The position numbers were made by a program, and so were the translations under genes. From positions 310,001 to 374,000 of the forward strand of contig JADJPL010000028.1 in assembly GCA_016713275.1 (NCBI GenBank): a stretch of 64,000 nt of DNA. The letters run 5' to 3'. Shown here in pieces: positions 54,545 through 62,880 of this stretch. The DNA is from Haliscomenobacter sp. GTDB lineage: Bacteria; Bacteroidota; Bacteroidia; Chitinophagales; Saprospiraceae. The notes beneath the pieces were generated by a model that was not told where the DNA came from, did no database searches, and was given only the letters and a program-made list of their open reading frames with translations. Numbering within the stretch: position 1 is the first letter of the stretch; each line of letters opens with the position of its first letter.

Positions 54545-54583
54545 GGGGCGGCCTCTTTTTTCATTCATAAAACTTTTCTTGCC

Positions 54584-55603
54584 ATGAAAAACTTGTGGAA
54601 ACTCTTGATGGTAGCCGTTCTTGCGTTAGGTCTTGCAGGGTGTAAGGAAGATGCAGTGGAAGTACAACAGGCTGAATTCGACCTGCTCACTACCTACATG
54701 AAGGCCAATAATCTGGATCTGACCAACCTGACGGGCTCTTTCGTAGTTGCCGGTTCCGGTATCAACGTCAACACTACCGATTTCTCCGTACCGGACTACT
54801 ACGTGATGGATATTCGTTCGAAAGCCGATTACGACCTGGGGCACGTTAAAAATGCCGTGAACGTAACCTTGGCCAATGTGCTGGAAGAAGCCGCCAAAGC
54901 TGGAGGGAAAAAGATCCTGGTAGTATGCTACACCGGCCAGACCGCCAGCCGCGCCGTAGCAGCTCTTAAACTGATGGGCTACGACGCCAAATCCCTCAAG
55001 TGGGGGATGTCGGCATGGCACGCCGATTTTGCAGGCAAATGGAACAGCAACGCCGTGGATTTCGCCAGCCCCAACTGGGTAACGACCGGCGCCGCTCCGG
55101 CTATGCCTACCTTTACTACCTTCCCGACGCTGACGACCGGCCAGACCGACCCTGCCAAGATCCTCGAAGCCCGCGTAAAAGCGATGCTGTTGAATACCGC
55201 TTGGTTAGAAACCCGGGACAACGCCCTGGCCAACCCCGCCAACTACTTTATCCTCAACTACTGGCCTCAGGTATCCTGGGATGCATTTGGGCATATCAAC
55301 GGCGCCTACCGCTTTATGGAAGATCTGAAGATCGACAACCTGAAGAATATCGACCCGGCCAAGACTTGCCTGGTGTACTGCTACACCGGCCAGACTTCCT
55401 CCATTACCGCTGCCTGGCTTGAAGTAATGGGCTACAATACCAAGAGTCTTGGATTTGGCTCCAACCGCATCGTATACACCCAGCTCAAAGGCAGCGATGT
55501 CGACAAAGCCAAAACCAAAGCATGGAAAGGCGAAGGTTCAGGCAGTGCAGTCAACTTCGGGTACTACGATGCTGCTGGCGCTTTGCACGCTCCGGTTAAA
55601 TAA
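54584..55603 (+). CDS. Double-rhodanese lipoprotein
   Basis: A 339-residue lipoprotein (lipobox LGLAGC, Cys20) with two rhodanese domains, about residues 65-150 and 215-300. Each has the same active loop C-Y-T-G-Q-T (Cys115 and Cys266), so both could carry a persulfide. This differs from the usual thiosulfate sulfurtransferase, where the first domain is inactive. Its location would be the outer or inner membrane facing the periplasm. It is the first gene of a unit with a porin and a periplasmic sulfurtransferase, next to molybdoenzyme and cytochrome genes; a role in sulfur-compound respiration is inferred. Confidence 0.88.
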   Translation: MKNLWKLLMVAVLALGLAGCKEDAVEVQQAEFDLLTTYMKANNLDLTNLTGSFVVAGSGINVNTTDFSVPDYYVMDIRSKADYDLGHVKNAVNVTLANVLEEAAKAGGKKILVVCYTGQTASRAVAALKLMGYDAKSLKWGMSAWHADFAGKWNSNAVDFASPNWVTTGAAPAMPTFTTFPTLTTGQTDPAKILEARVKAMLLNTAWLETRDNALANPANYFILNYWPQVSWDAFGHINGAYRFMEDLKIDNLKNIDPAKTCLVYCYTGQTSSITAAWLEVMGYNTKSLGFGSNRIVYTQLKGSDVDKAKTKAWKGEGSGSAVNFGYYDAAGALHAPVK

Positions 55604-55656
55604 ACCAACCTTTTAGCGCATGGTTACGCGCTGACAAACAATATAAATCGCCCTAC

Positions 55657-55684
55657 GGGAGGTAAACGGGATCGTTTCCCTCCC
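55657..55684 (+). promoter_or_regulatory. Intercistronic hairpin
   Basis: GGGAGGTAAACG and CGTTTCCCTCCC pair (one mismatch) around GGAT between the rhodanese and porin genes. A second short G/C hairpin follows, with no T tract, so mRNA stabilisation or processing is likelier than termination. Confidence 0.5.
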
Positions 55685-55727
55685 GCCCCAGGGCGGGGTT
55701 CTTAAACCAGCTTTCAATTTTCTTGCC

Positions 55728-56857
55728 ATGAAAAAATTAACGCTTCTATTATTAGCATCTCTTTTCTTTCTTCCTTCGCTTTCCTGGTCCCAGGGTTGTG
55801 TGGAGCCGACCTCTGAAGATGGCATCCAACTGATCGGGTTTATCCAGGCCGAAGGCTCTTATCAGTTCCTGGGCAAAGACGCCCAAAACAAGCTGCTCGA
55901 CGAATCCAGCTTCTATTTCAACCGCGCCCGTTTAGGGGTAACCGGGAATATTCCTTATGATTTCAGCTACTATTTTATGTCTGAATTCAGCCCTTCCAAG
56001 GGTGGGCCGTATATTCTGGATGCATTTGTTTCCTACAACCGCTTTGCGCCTTACCTCAAGGTAGCCGTAGGCCAGTTTAAGTCGCCGTTTGGCCTGGAAT
56101 TGCTCACTCCCTGCCACAAACTCAATACCATGAACGGGGCATTGGCGGTGAACCAATTAGTGGACCCCTTCCGGGATCAGGCAATTATGCTCTCCGGCTC
56201 CACCGGCGAACTAAAGCTCTTCGGTCTGCAAACCAAGAACCTCATTGGGTATAATCTGGCCGTGATGAACGGCACCGGACGCGGGCTAAGCGAGGACGGT
56301 AAGTTTGGAGACAACAACAACAAAAAGATATCATCGGCAGGCTGACGATCCACCCGGTCGAATTTCTGACCGTAGGCGCCAGCTACCGCTTTGGCAAACA
56401 GCCCGCCAAATCGGCTACGGCTACTGCCGACGATGAAAGAAAACGCCTCGGCATCGACGTCGAACTGAAGTATAAAAACCTGCTGCTTCAGGGCGAATTT
56501 GTCGACGGCACCGACAAGGGCTCCTATACGGTTGGCGGCGGCTGCAGCGGCGACGTCGAAGTGCGCGAAGGCTCGATCCAACGCAATGGATACTTCGTTC
56601 AGGCCCTCTATATGACCCCCTGGAAAATTCAGCCGGTGGTCCGCCTTGAAAGCTACGACCCGAACCTGGATGTATCTACCAGCGACCTGACGCGGACATC
56701 GACGGATTATATCCAGAACACGATCATCTACGGCTTCAACTACTTCTTTAATGACAAGGTCCGCTTCCAGTTCAACTATCTGTACAACGCAGAAGAGAAT
56801 GGTGTGGTGGAGAAGAAAAACGACATGGTCCTTGCTCAATTGCAGGTATCCTTCTAA
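55728..56857 (+). CDS. Porin (phosphate-selective porin O/P-like), one apparent frameshift
   Basis: An outer-membrane porin of about 376 residues. A signal peptide ends near SWSQG. Barrel strands follow: IQLIGFIQAEGSYQFLG, SSFYFNRARLGVTGNIPYDFSYYFMSEF, and the conserved VAVGQFKSPFGLELLTP loop of O/P-type porins. The frame breaks in an A5 run (56332-56336); adding one A gives DIIGRLTIHPVEFLTVGASYRFG and continues to the C-terminal VLAQLQVSF with its final Phe. Being within the sulfur operon, it may admit thiosulfate, tetrathionate or polysulfide; that is inference. Confidence 0.85.
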
Positions 56858-56874
56858 CTAAAAACTAATCAAAA

Positions 56875-56924
56875 GGGGGGGGATGCAAAGGAAAGGCTTT
56901 CCCTTTTTCTCCCCTCCATTTTTA
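56875..56924 (+). terminator. Possible terminator after the porin gene
   Basis: A G/A-rich stretch (GGGGGGGGATGCAAAGG) faces a pyrimidine stretch (CCCTTTTTCTCCCCTCC) around GGAAAGGCTTTCC, followed by ATTTTTATT. The stem is imperfect. It may weaken rather than stop read-through into the next gene. Confidence 0.45.
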
Positions 56925-56944
56925 TTCAAAAAAATTGATTTGAG

Positions 56945-57799
56945 ATGAACGCATTAAAATCCCTTCTGGTCCTGATTTCCGTATTGCTGGTTAGCAATGG
57001 ATTAATGGCTCAGGTAGATTTCATTAAAGCTGCCGATTTTGCAACCCTGATCAAAGCAAACCCCAAAGTGGTGGTGATTGACGGGAACAAAGCCAAAACG
57101 TTTGCCACAAGCCATATCAAAGGCGCTATCAACATCAACCACATGGACCTTTATCAAAAAGGGGACATTGAAGGGTTGCTCCTTCCGGCAGAAGACATGG
57201 CCAAGTTCTTTGGCAACCTCGGAATCAACGAAAAGAGCGAAGTCGTGATTTACGACGACGGCACGCTAAAGTACAATACCCGTCTTTATTACATCCTCAA
57301 GTATCTGGGCGCCGAAAATGTCAAATTGCTGCATAAGGATATGGCCGAGTGGGCCAAGGTACGGCTGCCTTTGACGGCTGAAGTTGCCAAACTCTCCCCC
57401 GTGACGTTCACGCCGGTAGTCAATGAATCGATGCTGGCTACCATGCAGTACGTTATGGATAACAAAGACAAAGGCGAAGTCGTCCTGCTCGACGCACGCA
57501 ACGCCGATGAATTTGCCGGGAAAACCGAGAACAGCAAGGGCCATATCCCCGGCGCCAAGAACCTTGATTTCAACGCACTCGTCCTGGCTAACGGCGCATA
57601 CAAGCCCATGGAAGAAATGAAAAAGATCGTAGCGGATATGGGGATTACCCCCGACAAACAAGTGATCGTTTACTGCCAGACGGGCGTTCGGGCTTCCGTT
57701 CTGTACATAGCCTTCAAGAACGTCCTCGGATTCGAGAACGTAAAAGTCTACGACGGTTCCTACAACGAATGGTTCGCCAAGAACACGGTAGTTCAATAA
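56945..57799 (+). CDS. Periplasmic sulfurtransferase (two rhodanese domains)
   Basis: A 284-residue exported protein with a signal peptide ending at GLMAQ (residue 23). Domain 1 (about 30-140) lacks the active Cys: the loop reads YDDGTL with Asp104. Domain 2 (about 165-280) has the active loop CQTGVR with Cys244. This is the classic thiosulfate/3-mercaptopyruvate sulfurtransferase layout. In the operon with the double-rhodanese lipoprotein and porin it may hand sulfane sulfur to the molybdoenzyme or detoxify cyanide/sulfide. Confidence 0.92.
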   Translation: MNALKSLLVLISVLLVSNGLMAQVDFIKAADFATLIKANPKVVVIDGNKAKTFATSHIKGAININHMDLYQKGDIEGLLLPAEDMAKFFGNLGINEKSEVVIYDDGTLKYNTRLYYILKYLGAENVKLLHKDMAEWAKVRLPLTAEVAKLSPVTFTPVVNESMLATMQYVMDNKDKGEVVLLDARNADEFAGKTENSKGHIPGAKNLDFNALVLANGAYKPMEEMKKIVADMGITPDKQVIVYCQTGVRASVLYIAFKNVLGFENVKVYDGSYNEWFAKNTVVQ

Positions 57800-57886
57800 G
57801 CAATGGAATAATTTGATTAGTTTTTTTGTGGCAAGAACGTCCTGTCGGCGCCCCAGGCGCTGGCAGGACTTCTGCTACATACAACC

Positions 57887-59779
57887 TCATTTCCAGGTTG
57901 TCCGCACGCATGACGGGGTCATGCGTTTTTTTGTTTTGGCGAAATCCTTCAAGCCTGCCAGCATCACGTCGGAGTTGCCGTTGTGGCAGGTCAGGCAGGT
58001 TCCAACTTCCAGGATGCGCTGCTGTTCGGCAATCGTGAACGGGCGGGCGTTGTCGCGGGTTGCGGGCGTTTTGCCGGAGGGCTCCTTCAGGAAGCCGATC
58101 CAGGCATCTTGTGGCAGCTTGTCCTGAGGCTCCAGGGCATAAGCGGGGTAAAATGCCCAGCGCCCGGTTTGGCCTTTCACTTCCAGGGTCAGGTTGCCGC
58201 GGCCATAGCCCAGCGCGACGGGATCGTTGTGGCATGATTGGCAGGAACGCCCTGTTGCGCTAATGGTATGCGCAGAAACCGGAGCGAAAAGGCGGTGGAA
58301 TAGCTCCGCCGGACTTCTTTTGGGGCCGGGAAACGCGCTGCGGTCAATGGTAAGCGTCATGCCGGGTATAAAAGCCTGGATCTCGCGGATTTTCCCACTG
58401 TCCAGATGCACGACTCCCAGGGAAGGCGGGTCGGCAAAAAACTCGCCGAGGTATTCTCTCCATTTCCCCTGGACCGGCTTTTTGAACAGCAGGTCGTAGG
58501 CTTGGGTTTGCGGTTCAAAGGCGTTATGGCAGCCAATGCATTGGGGCGCCCAGGCGGTATGGCAGGCGGTGCAGGTAACATCCCGGTGCCCTCCTTCCCG
58601 CGAACACACGGCAGCCGGGGCATTCAGTTGCTTTGCCTGGAGGGAATTTTTGGTAAGAAAATGAGCTAACCCGTTCGTGTCCACCGAAATGTGGTAATAA
58701 TTCAGACCGGACGCATTCCCCCTCAGGAAGAGGCTTCCGCTTTTCATGCCCGGTCGAAGCGCCAGTATCCGTTTGGAGTCCTGGTCCAGGCTGTCCAGAG
58801 GAATCCCTTTGGCTTTGCCAGCGAAATGGCAGTCTTCGCAGCGTACTTTGACGGCGTCTTCTTCGTGCAGATGCCGGGTTCCATCCCCCATGATTTCAGA
58901 GGCATGGTGGCAGTCGATGCACTCCAGACCGGCGGTATGGTGCACATCCGGAGCGACGAACCGGAATACCCGCCCATCGTCCAGCAGGCGGAACCCCGGT
59001 TTGCCGGCTACTTCCTCTGGCTGGAGCGAGGTCTCATGCCATCCTTCGTAATTGGTGCTGATCCGCCCACTCCGGCTATGGCACCCGAAACAGTGGTCGT
59101 TGCTCACCTGGACGGTCAGTGCCGGGTGCACGCCGGGTGTTTTTCCTTTTTTCTGGTAGGTGGACAGCGATTCCCGGGCTGCCTGGCTGTAGTTCAAATG
59201 GCAGGCGTTGCAGCCGCCTCCGCGGCTTAACTCTTGTATGGGACCAAGGGCTTCCTTTGGGTTGCCCAGGTGGCAGGAGGCGCACAGTTGCCGGAGGTGC
59301 AAGTCGGATGGTTCCAGAATCCCCAGTTTCCGAACGTGGAAATCGCCGCTCAGCGAAGCGCTTTCGCCGAAGGCGAATTTATCCACGGCAATAACCCCGG
59401 CCATGGTCGTCATCAGCGAGTTCTCCACCCGGTGCACCATATCGGGGTGGCAGCCTGCCCGGCCGCAAGTCTGGCGCGCGTCGCTCATATTGCCGGGTAT
59501 CAAAATCATGCCTTCATGCGCTTTCCCCGCCCGCTGCTCTGTTGGGTTTCCTCCGTGGCAAGGCGTGCAGCCGATGCGCCCGGGCTGATGCGCAGGTTCA
59601 AAACCGCTCATGCCCTGGTGGCAATTCAGGCAGGTCTCCTCGGGACCAGACACCGGCACGGGCGCCGGGACTTCTGCCCCAGGCTTGCCTTCCTGGCGTA
59701 AAAACCAGATAAAATAGACGAGCAGCGCTACCAGGAACGCCAACGCTACCCCCAAACTTCGAAACGAGATCGGACGCAT
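57887..59779 (-). CDS. Membrane-anchored dodecaheme-type cytochrome c
   Basis: A 630-residue multiheme protein anchored by one N-terminal helix (LGVALAFLVALLVYFIWFL, about residues 9-27). Eleven CXXCH sites are seen, at Cys50, 71, 166, 190, 230, 287, 314, 403, 414, 513 and 595, plus one CX4CH (CGRAGCH at 105). That suggests up to twelve hemes in the periplasm. No catalytic CX2CK is visible, so it is more likely an electron-transfer hub than a NrfA-type reductase. It is divergent from the molybdoenzyme operon, across the FNR-type box at 59971-59982, and probably takes electrons from or gives them to that complex. Confidence 0.92.
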   Translation of the reverse strand: MRPISFRSLGVALAFLVALLVYFIWFLRQEGKPGAEVPAPVPVSGPEETCLNCHQGMSGFEPAHQPGRIGCTPCHGGNPTEQRAGKAHEGMILIPGNMSDARQTCGRAGCHPDMVHRVENSLMTTMAGVIAVDKFAFGESASLSGDFHVRKLGILEPSDLHLRQLCASCHLGNPKEALGPIQELSRGGGCNACHLNYSQAARESLSTYQKKGKTPGVHPALTVQVSNDHCFGCHSRSGRISTNYEGWHETSLQPEEVAGKPGFRLLDDGRVFRFVAPDVHHTAGLECIDCHHASEIMGDGTRHLHEEDAVKVRCEDCHFAGKAKGIPLDSLDQDSKRILALRPGMKSGSLFLRGNASGLNYYHISVDTNGLAHFLTKNSLQAKQLNAPAAVCSREGGHRDVTCTACHTAWAPQCIGCHNAFEPQTQAYDLLFKKPVQGKWREYLGEFFADPPSLGVVHLDSGKIREIQAFIPGMTLTIDRSAFPGPKRSPAELFHRLFAPVSAHTISATGRSCQSCHNDPVALGYGRGNLTLEVKGQTGRWAFYPAYALEPQDKLPQDAWIGFLKEPSGKTPATRDNARPFTIAEQQRILEVGTCLTCHNGNSDVMLAGLKDFAKTKKRMTPSCVRTTWK

Positions 59780-59970
59780 GGATGTATTCGGATAATCAGT
59801 AAAGCAGAAGCCAGGACAAAACGATTCGGATCACATCGAGGGAAGTTAGGGCTTTGTTCCAAAAAGGCGCATTTTTTCTTTTCAAATTGTCTGAAAAAAG
59901 CGCTGGCGCCCATTGAAACGGCTTTAAATACCTTCTTTCGATCAAGCCAATCTTAGGAGAAACAACGGTT

Positions 59971-60035
59971 TGACAATTGTCAACCCAAACCCTGCGGAAA
60001 GTCATTAAGCGGCTGAATCATGCGAAGTTATTTTG
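59971..60035 (+). promoter_or_regulatory. FNR-type promoter of the molybdoenzyme operon
   Basis: The perfect palindrome TTGACAATTGTCAA contains the core TGAC-AATT-GTCA (59971-59982). Its centre lies exactly 58.5 bp from the last G of TATTTTG (60029-60035). A weak second box, TGCG-GAAA-GTCA (59993-60004), sits at the same proximal place (22 bp on) as in two other promoters. No -33 TTG is present. Confidence 0.7.
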
Positions 60036-60070
60036 TAGAGACAATTTAGATGATCATATTTTCATATACT

Positions 60071-62308
60071 ATGGCAACAAGACGGGACTTTATCAAAATT
60101 ACCGGGCTTGGCGTAGCGGGACTAACCGTTGGCGGCGCCGGCGCATACCAGATGTTGAAAGGCGCTTCTTTATGGGATAGCGTGACGCTAGGCGACGCGG
60201 AGCGCGTGCCTACCTATTGCGAAGTGTGCTTTTGGAAGTGTGCAGGGTGGACGTATAAAAACAAGGAAGGCAAAATCATGAAGGTGGTCGGCCATGAGGA
60301 CGATCCCCATTGCGACGGCCGTTTGTGCCCCAGGGGCACCGGAGGCATCGGCATGTATTACGATACCGACCGGCTGACGACGCCGCTGATCCGCGTTACC
60401 GAAAACGGTAAACAATCCTACCGCAAAGCCTCCTGGGATGAAGCCCTGGGGCTGATCGTAGAAAACATGAAGGCCATTGCCGAAAAGTATGGTCCCGAAA
60501 GCGTGGCCCTGTTCAATCACGGCTCTTCCGGGGACCATTTCGAACGGCTGTTCAAGGCGTTTGGCTCGGGGACGATCGCCGCGCCTTCCTACGCGCAGTG
60601 CCGCGGCCCGCGGGAAGCAGGGTTTAAAGCCACCTTTGGGACTTCCATTGGCTCTCCGGAACCAACGGATATCCGGGATACCCGCTGCCTGGTGCTTATC
60701 GGGTCCCATATCGGGGAGAACATGCACAACGGCCAGGTACAGGAAATGTCGGACGCGATCGATCGCGGCGCCGATATCATTACTGTCGACCCGAGATACT
60801 CCACGGCAGCCAGCAAGTCGAAATTTTGGCTCCCCATCAAGCCTGCCACCGATCTGGCCCTGCTTTTAGCCTGGATTCATGTCATCATCGAGGAAGGGGG
60901 GTACGACAAAGCCTATGTAGAACAACATACCACCGGCTTCGACCGGCTCAAGCACCACGTTCGCCGTATGACGCCCGAATGGGCATATGGAATCACCACC
61001 ATCGACCCGGAAACCATCCGGCAGACGGCCCGCCTGATGGGCAGCGCCGCTCCGGCAGTTATCGTACACCCCGGCCGCCACGTCACCTGGTACGGAGACG
61101 ATACGCAGCGCTCCCGAGCGATTGCGATTCTGAATGCCCTCCTCGGCTCCTGGGGCAGACGGGGCGGGTTCTTCCTCAAGGAAAAAGCAAGCCTTCCCAA
61201 TTATCCGTATCCGGCGTACCCAACCCCCAAATGGGATTGGAAAGCCACCTTAAGAGGGCGTTATCCGTTGGCGGACGAAGCGGTTACCAATGCCCTGGTA
61301 GACGCGTCCCTCCCCGGCGGAGAAGGCCAGGAGCAAATGATCCACGGATGGATCGTCACGGGCACAAACCTTCCACAATCCATGCCGGAAAAACCCCGCC
61401 TGCAGAAAGCCATCGACTCGCTGGATTTCATCGCAGTGGTCGACACTATGCCCATGGAGATTACCGGGTATGCCGACGTGGTGCTGCCCGAATGCACTTA
61501 CTTCGAACGGTACGACGACCTGCGGGCAGCACCGCACCGCGAGCCGAATATTGCTTTGCGCATGCCTGCCGTTGCGCCTCTGGGCGAGAGCAAACCTGCC
61601 TGGTGGATGTGCAAACAACTGGGCGAACGCCTGGGCCTGGGCGCTTTTTATCCTTACGAGGATTACAGCGAGGTTCTGGACTGGCAGCTAAAGCAGGTGG
61701 GAAGTTCGCTGGAAGAAATGAAACACCTGGGCGTCAAGCGCTGGCCCCGTAAATCGGAAGATCTGTACTTCAAAGAAGGCGAAGCGGTTACCTTCAATAC
61801 GCCCAGCGGCAAGATCGAACTGTACTCTTCCGAGCTGGAAAGCGCCGGTTTCGACCCGCTGCCCAACTATACCGCGCACCCCGAACCTCCCGAGGGCTTT
61901 TATCGCCTGATCTATGGCAGGGCCCCCATGCATACCTTCAGCCGCACAGCCAATAACCCCAACCTGACGGATCTCATGAGGGAAAACGACCTCTGGATGA
62001 ATCCCAAAGTGGCTCAGATCTGGGGGATTGAAAACGGCCAAAAGGTTTGGTTGCGCAACCAGGACGGCGCTTTTACCTCGTTCCCTATTAAGGTGCGCGT
62101 CACCGAACGGATTCGCTGGGACTGCGTATACATGGTGCATGGGTTTGGTCAGAAGCGGGAAGCGCTCTCCCGGGCCTTTGGGCAAGGAGCCAGCGATTCC
62201 GAAATGATTACTACCGTGATGATCGATCCCATCATGGGCGGACAAGGAATGCGCGGCAATTTTGTGACATTCTCTATTGAAGAACCTAAACAAGTCCAAT
62301 CGCTATGA
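60071..62308 (+). CDS. Molybdopterin oxidoreductase catalytic subunit (polysulfide/thiosulfate/tetrathionate reductase-like)
   Basis: A 745-residue periplasmic molybdoenzyme with a twin-arginine signal (MATRRDFIKITG). The FS0 cluster motif is Cys50-x2-Cys53-x3-Cys57-x28-Cys86 (CEVCFWKCAGW, CPRG). A cysteine in SYAQCRGPREAG (Cys177) lies where PsrA/PhsA bind molybdenum. Cofactor loops such as VLIGSHIGEN, TVDPRYSTAASKS and ADVVLPECTYFERYDD are complete. The true substrate (thiosulfate, tetrathionate, polysulfide or an oxidant) cannot be read from sequence. Its stop overlaps the next gene's ATG by 4 bp. The start at 60071 was chosen because it gives the Tat motif. Confidence 0.93.
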   Translation: MATRRDFIKITGLGVAGLTVGGAGAYQMLKGASLWDSVTLGDAERVPTYCEVCFWKCAGWTYKNKEGKIMKVVGHEDDPHCDGRLCPRGTGGIGMYYDTDRLTTPLIRVTENGKQSYRKASWDEALGLIVENMKAIAEKYGPESVALFNHGSSGDHFERLFKAFGSGTIAAPSYAQCRGPREAGFKATFGTSIGSPEPTDIRDTRCLVLIGSHIGENMHNGQVQEMSDAIDRGADIITVDPRYSTAASKSKFWLPIKPATDLALLLAWIHVIIEEGGYDKAYVEQHTTGFDRLKHHVRRMTPEWAYGITTIDPETIRQTARLMGSAAPAVIVHPGRHVTWYGDDTQRSRAIAILNALLGSWGRRGGFFLKEKASLPNYPYPAYPTPKWDWKATLRGRYPLADEAVTNALVDASLPGGEGQEQMIHGWIVTGTNLPQSMPEKPRLQKAIDSLDFIAVVDTMPMEITGYADVVLPECTYFERYDDLRAAPHREPNIALRMPAVAPLGESKPAWWMCKQLGERLGLGAFYPYEDYSEVLDWQLKQVGSSLEEMKHLGVKRWPRKSEDLYFKEGEAVTFNTPSGKIELYSSELESAGFDPLPNYTAHPEPPEGFYRLIYGRAPMHTFSRTANNPNLTDLMRENDLWMNPKVAQIWGIENGQKVWLRNQDGAFTSFPIKVRVTERIRWDCVYMVHGFGQKREALSRAFGQGASDSEMITTVMIDPIMGGQGMRGNFVTFSIEEPKQVQSL

Positions 62309-62838
62309 GATATGCAATGGCCATCGATACAAAAAAATGCGTAGGGTGTAGCGACTGCGTAGTGGCTTGCCAGATTGAAAATAACGTCCCCATTGGGTAT
62401 TGCCGGGATTGGGTGACCGAAACCGTGTCGGGAAGCTACCCCAACCTCGACCTGGAGTTGAGGTCGGAGCGCTGCAATCATTGCGACAACGCGCCTTGCG
62501 TGCGGTGCTGCCCCACGGGCGCCAGCCATATTGTGGAAGGCGGCGTGGTGTTGGTGGACGGGTTCAAGTGCATCGGTTGCGGCGCCTGCATTGAGTCTTG
62601 CCCCTATGATGCTCGTTACTCGCACCCCGACGGGTATGTCGATAAATGTACGTTCTGTATTCATCGGGTCCGGAAAGGGCTCCAGCCCGCTTGCGTTTCG
62701 GTTTGTCCGACCAAGTGCATGTACTTCGGCGATCTCGACGATCCTTCCAGTGAAATTTCCGAATTGCTTCAAAACCGGAAATGGAAGGTCCTTGCTCCGG
62801 AGGCAGGCACCAAGCCACAGGTGTATTATTTAATCTAA
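62305..62838 (+). CDS. Four-cluster ferredoxin subunit (PsrB/NrfC-like)
   Basis: A 177-residue electron-transfer subunit with four [4Fe-4S] motifs: CVGCSDCVVACQ, CNHCDNAPCVRCCP, CIGCGACIESCP and CTFC...CVSVCPTKC. It passes electrons between the molybdenum subunit and the membrane subunit. It has no signal peptide and is expected to be exported with the Tat-bearing partner. The ATGA overlap with the molybdenum subunit supports coupled translation. Confidence 0.95.
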   Translation: MRYAMAIDTKKCVGCSDCVVACQIENNVPIGYCRDWVTETVSGSYPNLDLELRSERCNHCDNAPCVRCCPTGASHIVEGGVVLVDGFKCIGCGACIESCPYDARYSHPDGYVDKCTFCIHRVRKGLQPACVSVCPTKCMYFGDLDDPSSEISELLQNRKWKVLAPEAGTKPQVYYLI

Positions 62839-62880
62839 GGTTTATTGGCCGGTTCATTCAGCAACCCAAAACAAACCAGT

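Larger units (their letters stand above)
54033..54583. other. Long regulatory spacer before the rhodanese operon
   Basis: 551 bp without a gene. The first ~300 bp are A/T-rich and featureless apart from homopolymers. From 54356 there are FNR-type boxes, a -7 element at 54413-54420, then a ~160-nt leader with a long stem (54482-54544) before the start codon. Confidence 0.7.

Noticed and set aside
59800..59970. FNR-type control of the dodecaheme cytochrome from the shared divergent box
   Set aside because: On the minus strand no TAnnTTG element lies at 58.5 or about 37 bp from the box centre, so control toward the cytochrome is not supported by this pattern.
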